From Triticum aestivum (taxonomy: Eukaryota; Streptophyta; Magnoliopsida; Poales; Poaceae), in NCBI RefSeq assembly GCF_018294505.1, contig NC_057794.1, forward strand, positions 195,719,201 to 195,783,200: a stretch of DNA of 64,000 bases, given 5' to 3'. Shown one piece after another: positions 10,529 through 22,738 of this stretch. Position 1 is the first letter of the stretch, and each line of letters opens with the position of its first letter. Both the position numbers and the translations under genes were made by a program. A model generated the notes under the pieces. It was given only the letters and a program-made list of their open reading frames with translations. It searched no databases and was not told the DNA's origin.

Positions 10529-13291
10529 ATGAAGAACTTGAAAGATCAAAAAACCAAGATGTATGCCTCAACTACGAGGGGAGGTAAGGAACTGCCATCT
10601 AGCTCTGCACTTGATTCACCTTCTGTGATGAGTAAACTTGCGACACCTACACATGCTATTAATTCTGATAGGTCGCATGTTATTAACGATGCCAGTTCTG
10701 CTTTGCATGATACTTATGATGAAACTACTTCTATGCTTGATACTACTGTGCCACTAGGTGAATTTCTTGATGAACAACTCTCTAGGGCTAGAGAGAATGA
10801 AATTATTGAAATTGATAATATTGATGAAAGTGATGATGAAGATTCTCCCCCTAGATATGAATTGCCTGTTATGCCTGAAGGTTATGTTATGGATGAAGAA
10901 ACTGCTAGAGACTTTCTTGCCTGCAATGATAGAAGTGATCTTTAGAAACTATTAGCTAAGGTGAAAGAAAAATCTCTGAATGCTAGAATGAAATATGATC
11001 CTGCTTATGCTACTTCACCTATCTTTATTATTGATAAGAATTATGATTTCTCAGTTGATCCTGAGTTAATTACTTTGGTTGAATCTGATCCTTTCTATGG
11101 CTATGAATCTGAAACTGTTGTGGCACATCTCACTAAATTAAATAATATAGCTACCATGTTCACTAATGATGAGAAAACTCACTATTATTATATCCTTAAT
11201 TTATTTCCGTTCTCATTAAAGGGTGATGCTAAGATATGGTTTAATTCTCTTGATCCTGGTTGTGTGCGTAGTCCCCAGGATATGATTTACTACTTCTCTG
11301 CTAAATATTTCCCCGCTCATAAGAAACAAGCCGCTTTAAGGGAAATGTATAATTTTGTGCAAATTGAAGAAGAGAGTCTCCCACAAGCTTGGGGGAGGCT
11401 TCTCCAATTACTTAATTCTTTGCCTGATCATTCTCTCAAGAAAAATGAAATACTTGATATCTTTTATAATTGACTAACCGATGCTTCCAGAGACCACCTA
11501 GATAGTTGTGTTGGTTGTGTTTTCAGGGAAAGAATGATTGATCAAGCTAAAATTCTACTGGATAATATGTTGACCAATGAAAATAATTGGACACTTCCTG
11601 AACCAACTCCTAAGCCAACTCCGAAGAAAAGGGGTATTCTATTCCCCAGTCCTGAAGATATGCAAGCGGCAAAGAAATCTATGAAAGAAAAGGTATTAAA
11701 CCTGAAGATGTTAAGAATTTACCTCCTGTTGAAGAAATACATGGTCTTAATTCATCACCTATTGAAGAAACACATGGTCTTAATAACCCGACATAGTTAG
11801 TAAAGGTACATTCTCTCTATAGATATGATAAAGCTGAAATCCCTCTTGCTAAGTTTGCTAGCCAATGTTGTAATGAATTTGATAACTTTATGGTTAAACA
11901 AGGAAACTTCAATGCTTATGTTGGTAGACAATTGAAACATAATGCTTATATGATTGAACACTTGAGTGATTATATGGCTAGTGTTAAAGGTGAACTTAAA
12001 CTTATTAGTAAACATGCTTCTATGGTTACCACTCAAGTAGAACAAGTACTTAAAGCTCAGAATGATTTGCTCAATGAATTGGATAGTAAGAATAATGACT
12101 TTGCTGTTAGAGTTATCACTAGAGGTGGTAAAATAACTCAGGAACCTTTGTATCCTGAAGGCCACCCTAAGAATATTGAGCAAGATTCTCAGAGATCTAA
12201 TGTAGATGTACCTAGTCCTTCTGAAAGGAGGAAAAAATGATAGGACTTTGCATGCTTCTAGTGAACCTGTTGTAGACACACCTGAGAATCCCAATGATAT
12301 TTCTATTTCTGATGCTAAAACACAATCTGGTAATGAACATGAACCTAGTGGTAATGTTACTGATGATGTTCATGTTGATGCTGAACCTAGCAATGATAAT
12401 GATGTAGAGATTGAACCTGTTGTTGATCTTGATAACCCACAATCAAAGAATCAACGTTATGATAAGAGAGACTTTGTTGCTATGAAGCACGGTAAAGAAA
12501 GAGAACCATGGGTTCAGAAACCCATGCCTTTTCCTCCTAAGCCATCCAAGAAAAAGCATAATGAGGATTTTGAGCGCTTTGCTGAAATGATTAGACCTAT
12601 CTTTTTGCGTATGCGTTTGACTGATATGCTTAAAATGAATCCTTATGCTAAGTATATGAAGGAAATTGTTACAAATAAAAGAAAGATACCGGAAGCTAAA
12701 ATTTCCACCATGCTTGCTAATTACACTTTTAAGGGTGGAATACCAAAGAAACTTGGAGATCTAGGAGTACCAACTATACCATGCTCCATTAAAAGAAACT
12801 ATGTTAAAACTGCTTTATGTGATCTTGGAGCCGGTGTTAGTGTTATGCCTCTCTCTTTATATCGTAGACTTGATTTGAATAAGTTGACACCTACTGAAGT
12901 ATCTTTGCACATGGCTGATAAATCAACTACTATACCTGTCGGTATTTGTGAGGATGTGCCTGTTGTGGTTGCAAACGTTACTATTTTTACGGACTTTGTT
13001 ATTCTTGATATTCCCGAGGATGGTAGTATGTCTATTATTCTTGGAAGACCCTTTTTGAATACTGCAGGGGCTGTTATTGATTGCACCAAAGGCAATGTCA
13101 CTTTTCATTTGATTGGTAATGAGCATACGGTACACTTTCCTAGGAAACATCCTCAAGTCCATAGTATCAATTCTATTGGAAAATTTTCAATAATCACTAT
13201 TGGAGGTTTTGAATTCCCTTTTCCTACTGTCAAGAAGAAATATGATATTCTTATTGTTGGGGACATGCATATCCCTGTTGAGGTAACATAG
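10529..13291 (+). pseudogene. gag-protease of element B, broken
   Basis: Capsid and retropepsin-like protease, reading from ATG 10529. One frame is interrupted by TAG at 10943-10945 and continues (KLLAKVKEKSL) through the capsid core (FPFSLKGDAKIWFNSL) to a TGA at 11471-11473, again with the same frame beyond (LTDASRDHLD). A frameshift near 11690 and another in an A-run near 12235 follow. The last part (12206-13291) contains the protease: CDLGAGVSVMP at about 12818-12850, where the active-site triplet context DLGAS has become DLGAG, and the flap end IILGRPFLNT. Multiple lesions make it non-functional. Confidence 0.9.
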
Positions 13292-14036
13292 TGTTATTCG
13301 AAATTTCTCCGGTTCCATGTTATTCAGAATGAGTTTGTTAACAAGACATGATCAAACTTGTTTGTGGATTCATTTTGATGAGCATGAGATGGATGAATTT
13401 AGAAAACACAACTCTCTGTACCCTCTTTTCTACTTTTTGTTATTAAATAAAGCAAATATAATATTTTCTTTCTATTTTCTGAATTATCCGTGCAATAAAA
13501 AATACCCCGAAAATAAAATTTCTCCAAATTCCCTGAAAATTAAATATTATTTTTCTAGAATATTTGAGAATATCTGCCACCGAAAACACAGCAGGGGGAG
13601 CAGCCACGTGCCCACGAGGGTGGAGGGCGCGCCCCCTGCCTCGTGGACCCCACGTGGGTCCCCTCCACTTATTCCAGCCAACACACACTCCTTCCTCCCA
13701 AAAAAATCACTAACCAGCTCAAGCACGAGTTCTAGCTCATCTTGCTGCCATTTTCGATCTCCTAGCTCAAAGCTCCATTCACAAAACTGCTTTGGGGGAT
13801 TGTTCTTTGGTATGTGACTCCTCCAATGGTCCAATTAGTTTTTGTTCTAGTGCTTTATTTATTGCAAATTTTTGCTGCTTAGGTGACCATGTTCTTGAGC
13901 TTGCATGTCAAATTTATGTGGTCCAAAGTAGTTTTAATGCATGATATGGCCTCTAGGCACTTGTAGGAGTAGTTGCTATCAATTTTGTTGAGTTTGGTTC
14001 ACTTTTATTTTGAGTTGCTAAATTTTTTAGAAAAAG
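13292..14036 (+). other. Spacer of element B with LTR-like GC hairpin, leader of the downstream ORF
   Basis: No reverse transcriptase or integrase. AT-rich sequence followed at 13608-13643 by a block (CCACGAGGGTGG ... GCGCGCCCC ... CCTCGTGG) that mirrors the GC-rich block in the LTRs of A, B and F. It precedes the ORF at 14037 and may be its leader. Confidence 0.55.
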
Positions 14037-14461
14037 ATGAAGAGATTTTTGAGGGGCTCATCGAGCCGAAGCTCGAACGATAAACAAAGTGAAGAGAACA
14101 CGAAGCCCAAGTATAATCTCCCTCGCACCATGGAGGTTCGGCCGTGTGAATGGCCTTGTGATGATTTCTTGAGAGCAGCCATGATTTATGATGATTTCTA
14201 TGAGTTGGCTGAGAATGCAGGCCTCACCGCCTTCCTCCACGACCAACCCGAACATACCTTGTTCTGCCAGAGGCCATTTACGCCTACCGGAACCCCACGC
14301 TAGCTACAGAGAAAGAGCCGGAACCACAATTTGATCCTTCACGACAGTCTGTTTACCAGTGGGATCCGGAGGAGATTGCCAACCAGTGGCAACCAGAGGC
14401 TCCTTGTCTATACGACCCCAACTATTACTTTGGATATCTGCCAGGCCAGCCATGGCCATAG
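14037..14461 (+). pseudogene. Env-position extra ORF of element B, internally deleted
   Basis: Starts MKRFLRGSSSRSSND and includes MEVRPCEWPCDDFLRAAM, typical of the N-terminus of an extra ORF located after pol in Athila-like Triticeae elements. After about 80 codons the frame shifts near 14290 and the C-terminal part follows in the next frame (TEKEPEPQFDPSRQSVYQWD ... YFGYLPGQPWP, stop TAG 14459-14461). The long middle domain of the family is missing, so this is a deletion relic. Function of the family is unknown. Confidence 0.65.
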
Positions 14462-16503
14462 ACCAACTTAGGCCAAAAGCCTAAGCTTGGGGGAGTATGT
14501 ACTTATCACCGACATTACATTCCTGTTCACACACTCATGCTAGTTGTCGGTGCTCATACTTTTTCACTGTATCATCCATGCTAGTTTATTTTCATTTTCT
14601 CGCTTTCTTCTTGTGTGTTTGATAAACCTTAAAAACAAAAAATTAGTTGTTGTTTTTAGCCACTTTACTTTTCATGCATGTATTAGTAATAATTAAAAAG
14701 GAAACCCAAAAGATTTCTCGTTCTTCTTTTGCTTGTTGGGAGCTTTCCCATTTAAATAGTTTTGTTTCTTTTCTTTCCTTTGGGGGTCGAGAGGAGAAGA
14801 CCATGATGAAAATGTTGAGTGGCTGTCTTATGCATTATTGTTGATCTAACAAAGAGCCCATATTACCTTGTCTTCTCTCTTGAATTGAATGCTTGCAGAT
14901 TCCAGCTTAGTCCAATGCACGTGCACTATTATTATTATCCACACTATTCCGCCGTGCAAGTGAAAGGCAATAACGATGATTATATGATGAGCTTATTGAG
15001 ATGAGGAAAGCTAGTATGACCTCGACGTCTCTTGTTTTTGTAAATATGATTACTTCATCGTTCCTGATTCAGCATATTATGAAAGAAACATGTTTGCAAT
15101 GACATTTAGAGATTATAGTTGCTTATGACATGCTTAATTATCTAGGAGCTTATAATGGTTTACCTTGCGTGCCAACATGCTATTAAAATGGTTGTGATGT
15201 GGTATGATAGGGTGGTATCCTCTTTTAAATGATTCGAGTGGTTTCACTTGGCACATGTTCACGCATGTAGTTGAAACAAAATCAACATAGCCTCTACGAT
15301 ATTTATGTTCATGGTGCATTATATCCTACTCATGATTGCATTCGGTGTTGATTAATTTTAATGCATATTCATGATTGTTGTCGCTCTCTAGCTGGTCGCT
15401 TCTCGGTCTTTTTCTAGCCTTCACTTGTACTAAGAGGGAATACTGCTTGTGCATCCAATTCCATAAACCCCAAAGTTATTCCATATGAGTCCACCATACC
15501 TACCTATATACGGTATCTACCTGTCGTTCCAAGTAAATTTGTATGTGCCAAACTCTAAACCTTCAAATAAAAATTCTGTTTTGTATGCTCGAATAGCTCA
15601 TGTATCAACTAGGGCTGTCTGTATCTTCCATACTAGGCGGGTTATTCTCAAGGGGAGTGGACTCCGCTCCTCACTCACGAGAAAATGGCTGATCACCGGG
15701 ATGCCCAGTCCCATGCTTTATTGAAATCAAATCAAAATAACAGCCAACAAAACTCCCCTGGGGCTCTTCTTAGTTGGAGGCACTCGTTGTTTCGAGCAAG
15801 CCATGGATTGATGCTTGTTGGTGGAGGGGGGGTAATAAACTTTACCATTCTATTTGGGAACCGCCTATAATGTGTGTAGCATGGAAGATATCGAGATCTT
15901 TCAGTTGTTATGTTGACAATGAAAGTATACCTCTCAAAATATTATTCATATCTATTCCAAAACTGAGCTCTGGCACCTCTACAAATCCCTGCTTCCCTCT
16001 ATGCAGGGCCTATCTATTTACTTTTATGTTGAGTCATCATCCTCTTATTTAAAAGCACCAGTTGGAGAGCACCGCTGTCATTTGCATCCATTAATATTAG
16101 TTTACATTGAGTATGACTTGACTGGATCTCTTTCACCATGAATTACAATGTCTAGTCAGTCCTTGATCTTTAAAGGTGCTCTGCATTTATGTTTTGCGGT
16201 CTCAGAAAGGGCTAGCGAGATACCATCTTGTCATATCATATCATGATTATTTTGAGAAAGTGTTGTCATCCGTGATTTATTATTATTGCTCGCTAGTTGA
16301 TTATGCCATTGATATGAGTAAAGATGAGACCTAAATGTTATTGTGAATATGGTTAGTTCATAATATTTGCTGAAAACCTGAATGTTGGCTTTCAATATTT
16401 ACAACAACTAGAGCAAACAGAGTTTGTAAAAGTTTTTCTTTATCACTTTCCGTTTATCAACTGAATTGCTTGAGGACAAGCAAAGGTTTAAGCTTGGGGG
16501 AGT
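14462..16503 (+). other. Non-coding 3' region of element B, with two polypurine-like tracts
   Basis: No gene seen. A TAAGCTTGGGGGAGTA tract lies at 14482-14497, almost the same as the true polypurine tract TTTAAGCTTGGGGGAG directly before the 3' LTR (about 16487-16503). The rest is AT-rich and includes a stretch (CTGCTTCCCTCTATGCAGGG, about 15989) that is shared with element A near 22090. Confidence 0.7.
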
Positions 16504-17909
16504 TGATACGTCTCCGTCGTATCTACTTTTCCAAACACTTTTGCCCTTGTTTTGGACTCTAACTTGCATGATTTGAATGGAACTAACCCGGACTGACGCT
16601 GTTTTTAGCATAATTGACATGGTGTTATTTTTGTGCAGAAATAAAAGTTCTCGGAATGACCTGAAAATCAACGGAGATTATTTTTGGAATATATAAAAAA
16701 TACTGGAAGAAAGATCCACGTCAGGGGGCCCACACCCTGTCCACGAGGGTGGGGGGCGCTCCCTACCCCCCTAGGCACGTGCCCCTGCCTCGTGGGCCCC
16801 CAGACGCTCCACCGACCTCTACTACAACTCCATATATTCGTGTTCAGGGAGAAAAGAAATCAGGGAGAAGGATTCATCGCGTTTTATGATATGGAGCCGC
16901 CGCCAAGCCCTAAACTCTCTCGGGAGGACTGATCTGGAGTCCGTTTGGTGCTCCGGAGAGGGGAATCCGTCGACATCGTCATCATCAACCTTCCTCCATC
17001 ACCAATTTCATGATGCTTACCACCGTGCATGAGTAATTCCATCGTAGGCTTGCTGGACAGTGATGGGTTGGATGAGATTTATCATGTAATCAAATTAGTT
17101 TTGTTAGGGTTTGATCCCTAGTATCCACTATGTTATGAGATTGATGTCGCTATGACTTTGCTATGCTTAATGCTTGTCACTAGACCCCGAGTGCCATGAT
17201 TCCAGATCTGTACCTATTATGTTTTCATCAATATATGAGAGTTCTTGATCCTATCTTGCAAGTCTATAGTCACCTATTATGTGTTATGATTCGTTAACCC
17301 TGAAGTGACAATAATCGGGATACTTACCGGTGATGACCATAGTTTGAGGAGTTCATGTATTCACTATGTGTTAATGCTTTGGTCCGGCACTCTATTAAAA
17401 GGAGGCCGTAATATCCCTTAGTTTCCATTAGGACCCCGCTGCCACGGGAGCGTAGGACAAAAGATGTCACGCAAGTTCTTTTTCATAAGCACATATGACT
17501 ATATTCAGAATACATGCCTACATTACATTGATGAACTGGAGCTAGTTCTGTATCACCCTATGTGATGACTCTTACATGATCGATTGCATCCGACATAATT
17601 CTCCATCACCGATCCAATGTCTACGAGCTTTTCCTATATTTTTCTTCGCTTATTTACTTTTCCGTTGTTGCTGTGACAATCACTACAAAACCCAAAAATA
17701 TTACTTTGCTACCGTTACCACTGTTATCATATTACTGTGCTACTAAATACCTTGCTGCAGATATTAAGTTTCTAGGTGTGGTTGAATTGACAACTCAGCT
17801 GCTAATACTTGAGAATATTCTTTGGCTCCCCTTGTGTCGAATCAATAAATTTGGGTTGAATACTCTACCCTCGAAAACTGTTGTGATCCCCTATACTTGT
17901 GGGTTATCA
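16504..17909 (+). repeat. 3' LTR of element B
   Basis: Begins TGATACGTCTCCGTCGTATC after the polypurine tract and ends GGGTTATCA. It is followed by the duplication ATCTC (17910-17914) and the rest of A's 5' LTR. Confidence 0.93.
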
Positions 17910-17914
17910 ATCTC

Positions 17915-18747
17915 TTTTACGCGGTCCACTCCCCCACACGCTGCTGTAATCCCTACTTGAACATGGTTCTTTATGCCACATATTATGATCCAATGATGTG
18001 TTGCCATCCTATGATGTTTTTTGAGTAGATATTCTTTGTCTTTGGGTTGATTGATGATATAGATTGGTACGAGTTGTTTGTTTTATTTTGGTGCTGTCCT
18101 ATGTTGCCCACCGTGTCGCGCTAGCGTGAGGGATTGCCGTTGTAGGGTGTTGCAATACGTTCATGATTCGCTTATAGTGGGTTGGTGAGTGACTGAAACA
18201 CAAACCCGAGTAAGGGGGTTATTGTGTATGGGAATAAAAGGACTTGATGCTTTAATGCTATGGTTGGCTTTTACCTTAATGATCTTTAGTAGTTGCGGAT
18301 GCTTGCTAGAGTTCCAATCATAAGTGCATATGATCCAAGAAGAGAAAGTATGTTAGCTTATGCCTCCCCATCATATGAAATTGCAATGATGTCATCGATC
18401 TTGTTAACAATTGCCTAGGACAATTCCGCACACCGATCCACCATTATTCCACACATGCTATTTATAATATTTAGCAATATATTCTAACTTTATGATAACA
18501 ACGCCTACTTTCATATTTTATCTCTCCGATATCATGCAAAGCTATCAACTTCATACCCACAACATAGTTTTATTTGTCGTTGCTAGTTGGAAGCAAACAT
18601 TCGGTGTACGTAGAGTCGTATCAGTGGAATATATGACTTGGGAGAATATTGATCTTACCTTTAGCTGCTTGTGGGTTCGACACTCCATACTTATCACTTC
18701 CACCTTTGAAAATTGCTACGATGACTACTTGCACTTGGGGATTATCA
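17915..18747 (+). repeat. 5' LTR of element A, right part
   Basis: Continues A's LTR after element B; it aligns with 23419-24252 of the 3' LTR (TTTTACGCGGTCCACTC...) and ends GGGGATTATCA. Confidence 0.92.
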
Positions 18748-18757
18748 AGCTCTTTTC

Positions 18758-18775
18758 TGGCGCCGTTGCCGGGGA
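18758..18775 (+). other. Primer-binding site of element A (tRNA-Asp)
   Basis: Exact TGGCGCCGTTGCCGGGGA, the complement of the 3' end of plant tRNA-Asp(GTC), 10 bases after the LTR end at 18747. Confidence 0.93.
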
Positions 18776-19154
18776 GCAATAGAGTGGGGTTGATATTCTC
18801 GTGTGTGCTTGTTTGCTTTATTCACTAAGTAGATTTTGTTTTTCCTTTTTTGTTTCTGTTTAGTTATGGGTGAAACATACAAATTTTTTTAAAGAATGAA
18901 AATACAAAAAAAATTACTTGCCTCTCAGGCCTAATCATTTTTTCAAAAATAGAAGTGATTGGAAAGTTATGCATTGAGGAAGTGAGGGTCGACCTTGAGC
19001 ACTCGTGTTCATGCTCACGGAAACAATGTAGAATTTTTCATTTAAGTTTCTCTATAAATAATTATCCCCTTATATATATATCCTTTCTATTATAAAAATA
19101 ATGTGCCAAGCTTTGGTTTTAGGATGATTAGATTGGTTGTTTACTATGTGCAGA

Positions 19155-21250
19155 ACAAAAACAAAAACTTTGGCTGTAGCGCGTGAGTTTACATTTTTTT
19201 ACTGGAAAGTAAAATGGGTCTGAAACTTTTTGCACATTACTTCTGTATAGATTGATAAAATTTGCAAATTTATTTCATAATTTTTGGAGTTACAGAAGTT
19301 TACTAAACCTCCAGATTACTACAGATTGTCCTGTTTTAGACAGATTCTGTTTTTCGTGTGTTGTTTGCTTATTTTGATGCATCTATGGCTAGTATCGGAG
19401 GGTATGAACCATAGAGAAGTTGGAATACAGTAGATATAGTTATAATATGAAATTAGAATGAGTTTGCAACAGTACATAAAGGCAGTGATTTGCTTTATTA
19501 TACTAACGGATCTCACAAAGTTTTTGTTTAAAAGTTTTCTGTGGATGAAGTGTTCGAAGAACGAGGAGTTACCGGTGTGAGAAGAATAAAGATAGGAAAG
19601 AGCTCAAGATTTGGGATGAACAAGGCACCCCAAGTAAATATTCTAAGGTTACTCAAGCATCTAAGCCTGGGGATGCCCCAGTTGGCATCCCATCTTTCTT
19701 CTTCAATAATTATCGTTATACCTCGGTTTTTGTTTTGTTCACATGATTTGTGCCCTTTGTGTTTTTTGTTTTTCCTTTATGAACCATGCTAATATGAGAT
19801 AGCCCTTCATTGATTTATAGAATGCTTCATGTACTTCACTTATATCTTTTAAGTATGATCTTATAGAATTTCTCATTGTGCCTCACTTAAATCTTTTCAG
19901 TATGGTTTTATAGAATGCTTCGTGTGCTTCACTTATATATTTTGATCTTGGATATTGGTTAGTCTATATTAATTGTAGAATGCTCCTTTAAATTCACTTA
20001 TATCTTTTGTAGTATGAATAATAATATAATCTAAGGTGGATCTGGAAGAGTGTCAACTTTAGTTAGTAATGATTCCACTATTCTGAAAGACAAGAATTTT
20101 GCTTATGTGGAGAGTAGTAAAATTTATATGCCTGTAGATCATGGAAAGAATGCTTTATGTGATGGTAATATTTTTGAACTCATTCATGATGCTACTGAAA
20201 ATTATTATGAGGGAGGAATACATGCTTGTCGGAGTTGCAATAATATCAAGTTCCCTCCCTATGTGCTTAAAATTTTGAAGTTATACTTGTTTTTCCTTCC
20301 TATGCTAGTTGATTCTTGTTCCCATAAATTTTGTGCTCACAAAATCCCTAGGCATAGGAAGCAGGTTAAGTTTAAATGTTCTAGTCATATTCTTCATGAT
20401 GCTCTCTTTATGTTTCAATTCTTATCTTTTATGCCTAGCTAAAAGGCATTAAAGAAAAGCGCTTGTTGGGAGACAACCCAATATTTACCCTTACTGTTTT
20501 GTGTGTTCTCATGATTAAGCTACTGTATTAATCACGTATTATAGCTTTTGTTTCAATAAAGTGCCAAGTAAGACCCTTGGGAAGACTTGGGTGAAAGTTA
20601 ATGTGATCTTGCTGTAAAAAACAGAAACTTTGCGCTCACGAGATTAGCTGCCATTTTTTACAGAAGAGTGATTTGGTGCTGATTCTTTTTACAGTAGATT
20701 AATAGACAAATTTCTCACGTCCACCAATTTAGTTCATAATTTTTTGAGTAGCAGAAGTATTGTTAGTGTTCAGATCATTACAGACTGTTTTGTTTCTGAC
20801 AGATTCTGTTTTCATTGCATAGTTTGCTTGATTTCTAGTTTATATGACTTATATTTCTCAATATAAATTGTAGAAATGATATGGTACAGTAGGAATTATG
20901 TGAGAACAATTATGAGCCTTGTATTTGACAGTACCAAAGTGAATGGTTTACTCTTTATCATACTAACCTATCTCACGAAGTTCCATTAAGTTTTGTGTGA
21001 TTGAAGTTTTCAAGCTTTGGGTGCGATATCGATATGAGGAGAATAAGGAGTGGAAAGACCCTAAGATTGGGGATGCCCAAGGCACCCCAATGTAATATTC
21101 AAGGAAGACTGAAGCACCTAAGCTTAAGGATGCCCCGGAAGGCATCCCCTCTTTCGTCTTCAAAAACTATCAGTATACCTTACTCGGAGCAATATTTTTA
21201 TTCGTCACATGATATGTGTTTTGCTTGGAGAGTATTTTCAATTTTACTTG
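19155..21250 (+). repeat. Imperfect tandem duplication inside element A
   Basis: Two copies about 1.46 kb apart: roughly 19155-19790 and 20615-21250. Matching landmarks in the same order are the ACAGATTCTGTTTT segment, CTAACGGATCTCACAAAG against CTAACCTATCTCACGAAG, and the GGATGCCCC...GGCATCCC block (19670-19690 and 21127-21147). The copies are clearly diverged. No gene-like frame spans them. Confidence 0.7.
20050..20442 (+). CDS. Small ORF of element A, unknown function
   Basis: 130 codons, start MSTLVSNDSTILKDKNFA. It is Cys- and His-rich (ACRSCNN, CSHKFCAHK) with one hydrophobic stretch (LKLYLFFLPMLVDS, about residues 76-90). It lies between the primer site and the 3' LTR, where Athila-like elements may carry small extra ORFs. 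Nothing identifies an enzyme domain. It may be the fossil of a longer ORF, and I cannot say it is translated. Confidence 0.35.
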   Translation: MSTLVSNDSTILKDKNFAYVESSKIYMPVDHGKNALCDGNIFELIHDATENYYEGGIHACRSCNNIKFPPYVLKILKLYLFFLPMLVDSCSHKFCAHKIPRHRKQVKFKCSSHILHDALFMFQFLSFMPS

Positions 21251-22214
21251 CTGTTTGAATAAAATCATTGGATCTGAAATCTTAAATGAAAAAGGAATCC
21301 TCCCATGGCTAGTTACTTATTTGACTACCCAGTGTCCTTCACTTATATCTTTTGGAGTAGTTTGTCATTTACTCACGTGCTTCACGTATATCCTATGAGT
21401 AAATGGTTGAATAATTGAATATCATCAATTTGAATTTATATATTTTTTGATATGCTTATACCATGGGGATTAATGACTTCACACCGAATAAGAATAGGTA
21501 GTAAACTTATTGAAAGTTAGCAAACGTAGAATTGGTCACTTGAACAATTCATGAAAGAATATTGAAGGAAGAGAGATTTCACATATAAATATACTATCTT
21601 GGAAATCTTTTGTAATTGTGAGCACTCATTAAAATATGACATGCTAAAAGGTTGACGTCGGACAAGGAAGACAACGTAATGGGTTATGTTTTCTTATATC
21701 CGAAATAAAGTATATTGTCTTGGATCATCCAACATGTTGAGGTTGCATTTCCCCCCTCATGCTAGCCAAATTATTTGCACCAAGTAGAGATACTACTTGT
21801 GCTTCTAAACATTCCTTAAACCAGTTTTGCCATGAGAGTCCATCATACCTACCTATGGATTGAGTAAGATCCTTCAAGTAAGTTGTCATCAGTGCATGCA
21901 ATAAAAATTGCCCTCTAAATATGTATGATCTATTAATGTGGAGAAAATAAGCTTTATACGACCTTGTGATGTGGAAGAAATAAAAGCGATGGACTTCATA
22001 ATAAAGGTCCATATCACAAGTGGCAATATAAAGTGACGTTCTTTTGCATTAAGATTTTGTGCATCCAACCATAAAAGCACATGACAACCTCTGCTTCCCT
22101 CCGCGAAGGGCCTATCTTTTACTTTTATCTTCTACCTTATACAAGAGTCATGGTGATCTTCACCTTTCCTTTTTACATTTTATCCTTTAGAAAGCACATT
22201 GTGTTGGAAAGATC

Positions 22215-22251
<37 letters not shown>

Positions 22252-22738
22252 AATTGTATGTAAGTTATCATGAACTATTATTGTTGACATTACCCTTGAG
22301 GTAAAAGTTGGGAGGCGAATCTATAAGCCCATATCTTTCTCTATGTCCGATTAAAACTTTGAACCCATAAATATCACATGAGTGTTAGCAATTGTGAAAG
22401 ATTAAATGATAGTTGAGTATGTGGAGTTTGCTAAATGAAAGCACTGACATAGACCCTTCCTGAAAATAAGATGAATTGCAATTGTTTGATGACTGAGAAT
22501 AGAGTTTGTTAGTTTCAAGAAAGTTTATGATCTATACTTTAACATGTGAATAGCTTGCTACTTGATCATGAAAAGTCTTATGAAGATGAGCTACTGATAT
22601 GATATATAATGATGCTAGAAAAAGTGAGTGGAACTATCATTGATCAAACTTGTGCACTTGCTAGCATTCACACTTCATAAAATATTTCTTTTATCATTTA
22701 CCTACTCGAGGACGAGCAGGAATTAAGGTTGGGGATGC
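21251..22738 (+). other. Non-coding 3' region of element A, with TA microsatellite
   Basis: No gene seen. A pure TA run of about 16 units lies at 22218-22249. The region ends in a purine-rich tract before the 3' LTR. Confidence 0.7.

Larger units (their letters stand above)
9041..17909 (+). mobile_element. Element B: Gypsy element with gag-protease but no pol
   Basis: A complete element of 8869 bp inserted in the 5' LTR of A, with duplication ATCTC at 9036-9040 and 17910-17914. It has two LTRs of 1410 and 1406 bp, a tRNA-Asp primer site with one mismatch (10462-10479), gag-protease (10529-13291), no reverse transcriptase, RNase H or integrase, a degraded small ORF in the env position (14037-14461) and a polypurine tract (TTTAAGCTTGGGGGAG, ending at 16503). 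By eye the first 240 bases of its LTRs differ at about 4%, so it is younger than A, as the nesting requires. It would need proteins from another element to move. Confidence 0.94.

Noticed and set aside
18758..18775. tRNA-like sequence
   Set aside because: Only the 18 bases complementary to the tRNA-Asp 3' end are present; this is a primer-binding site and not a tRNA gene.
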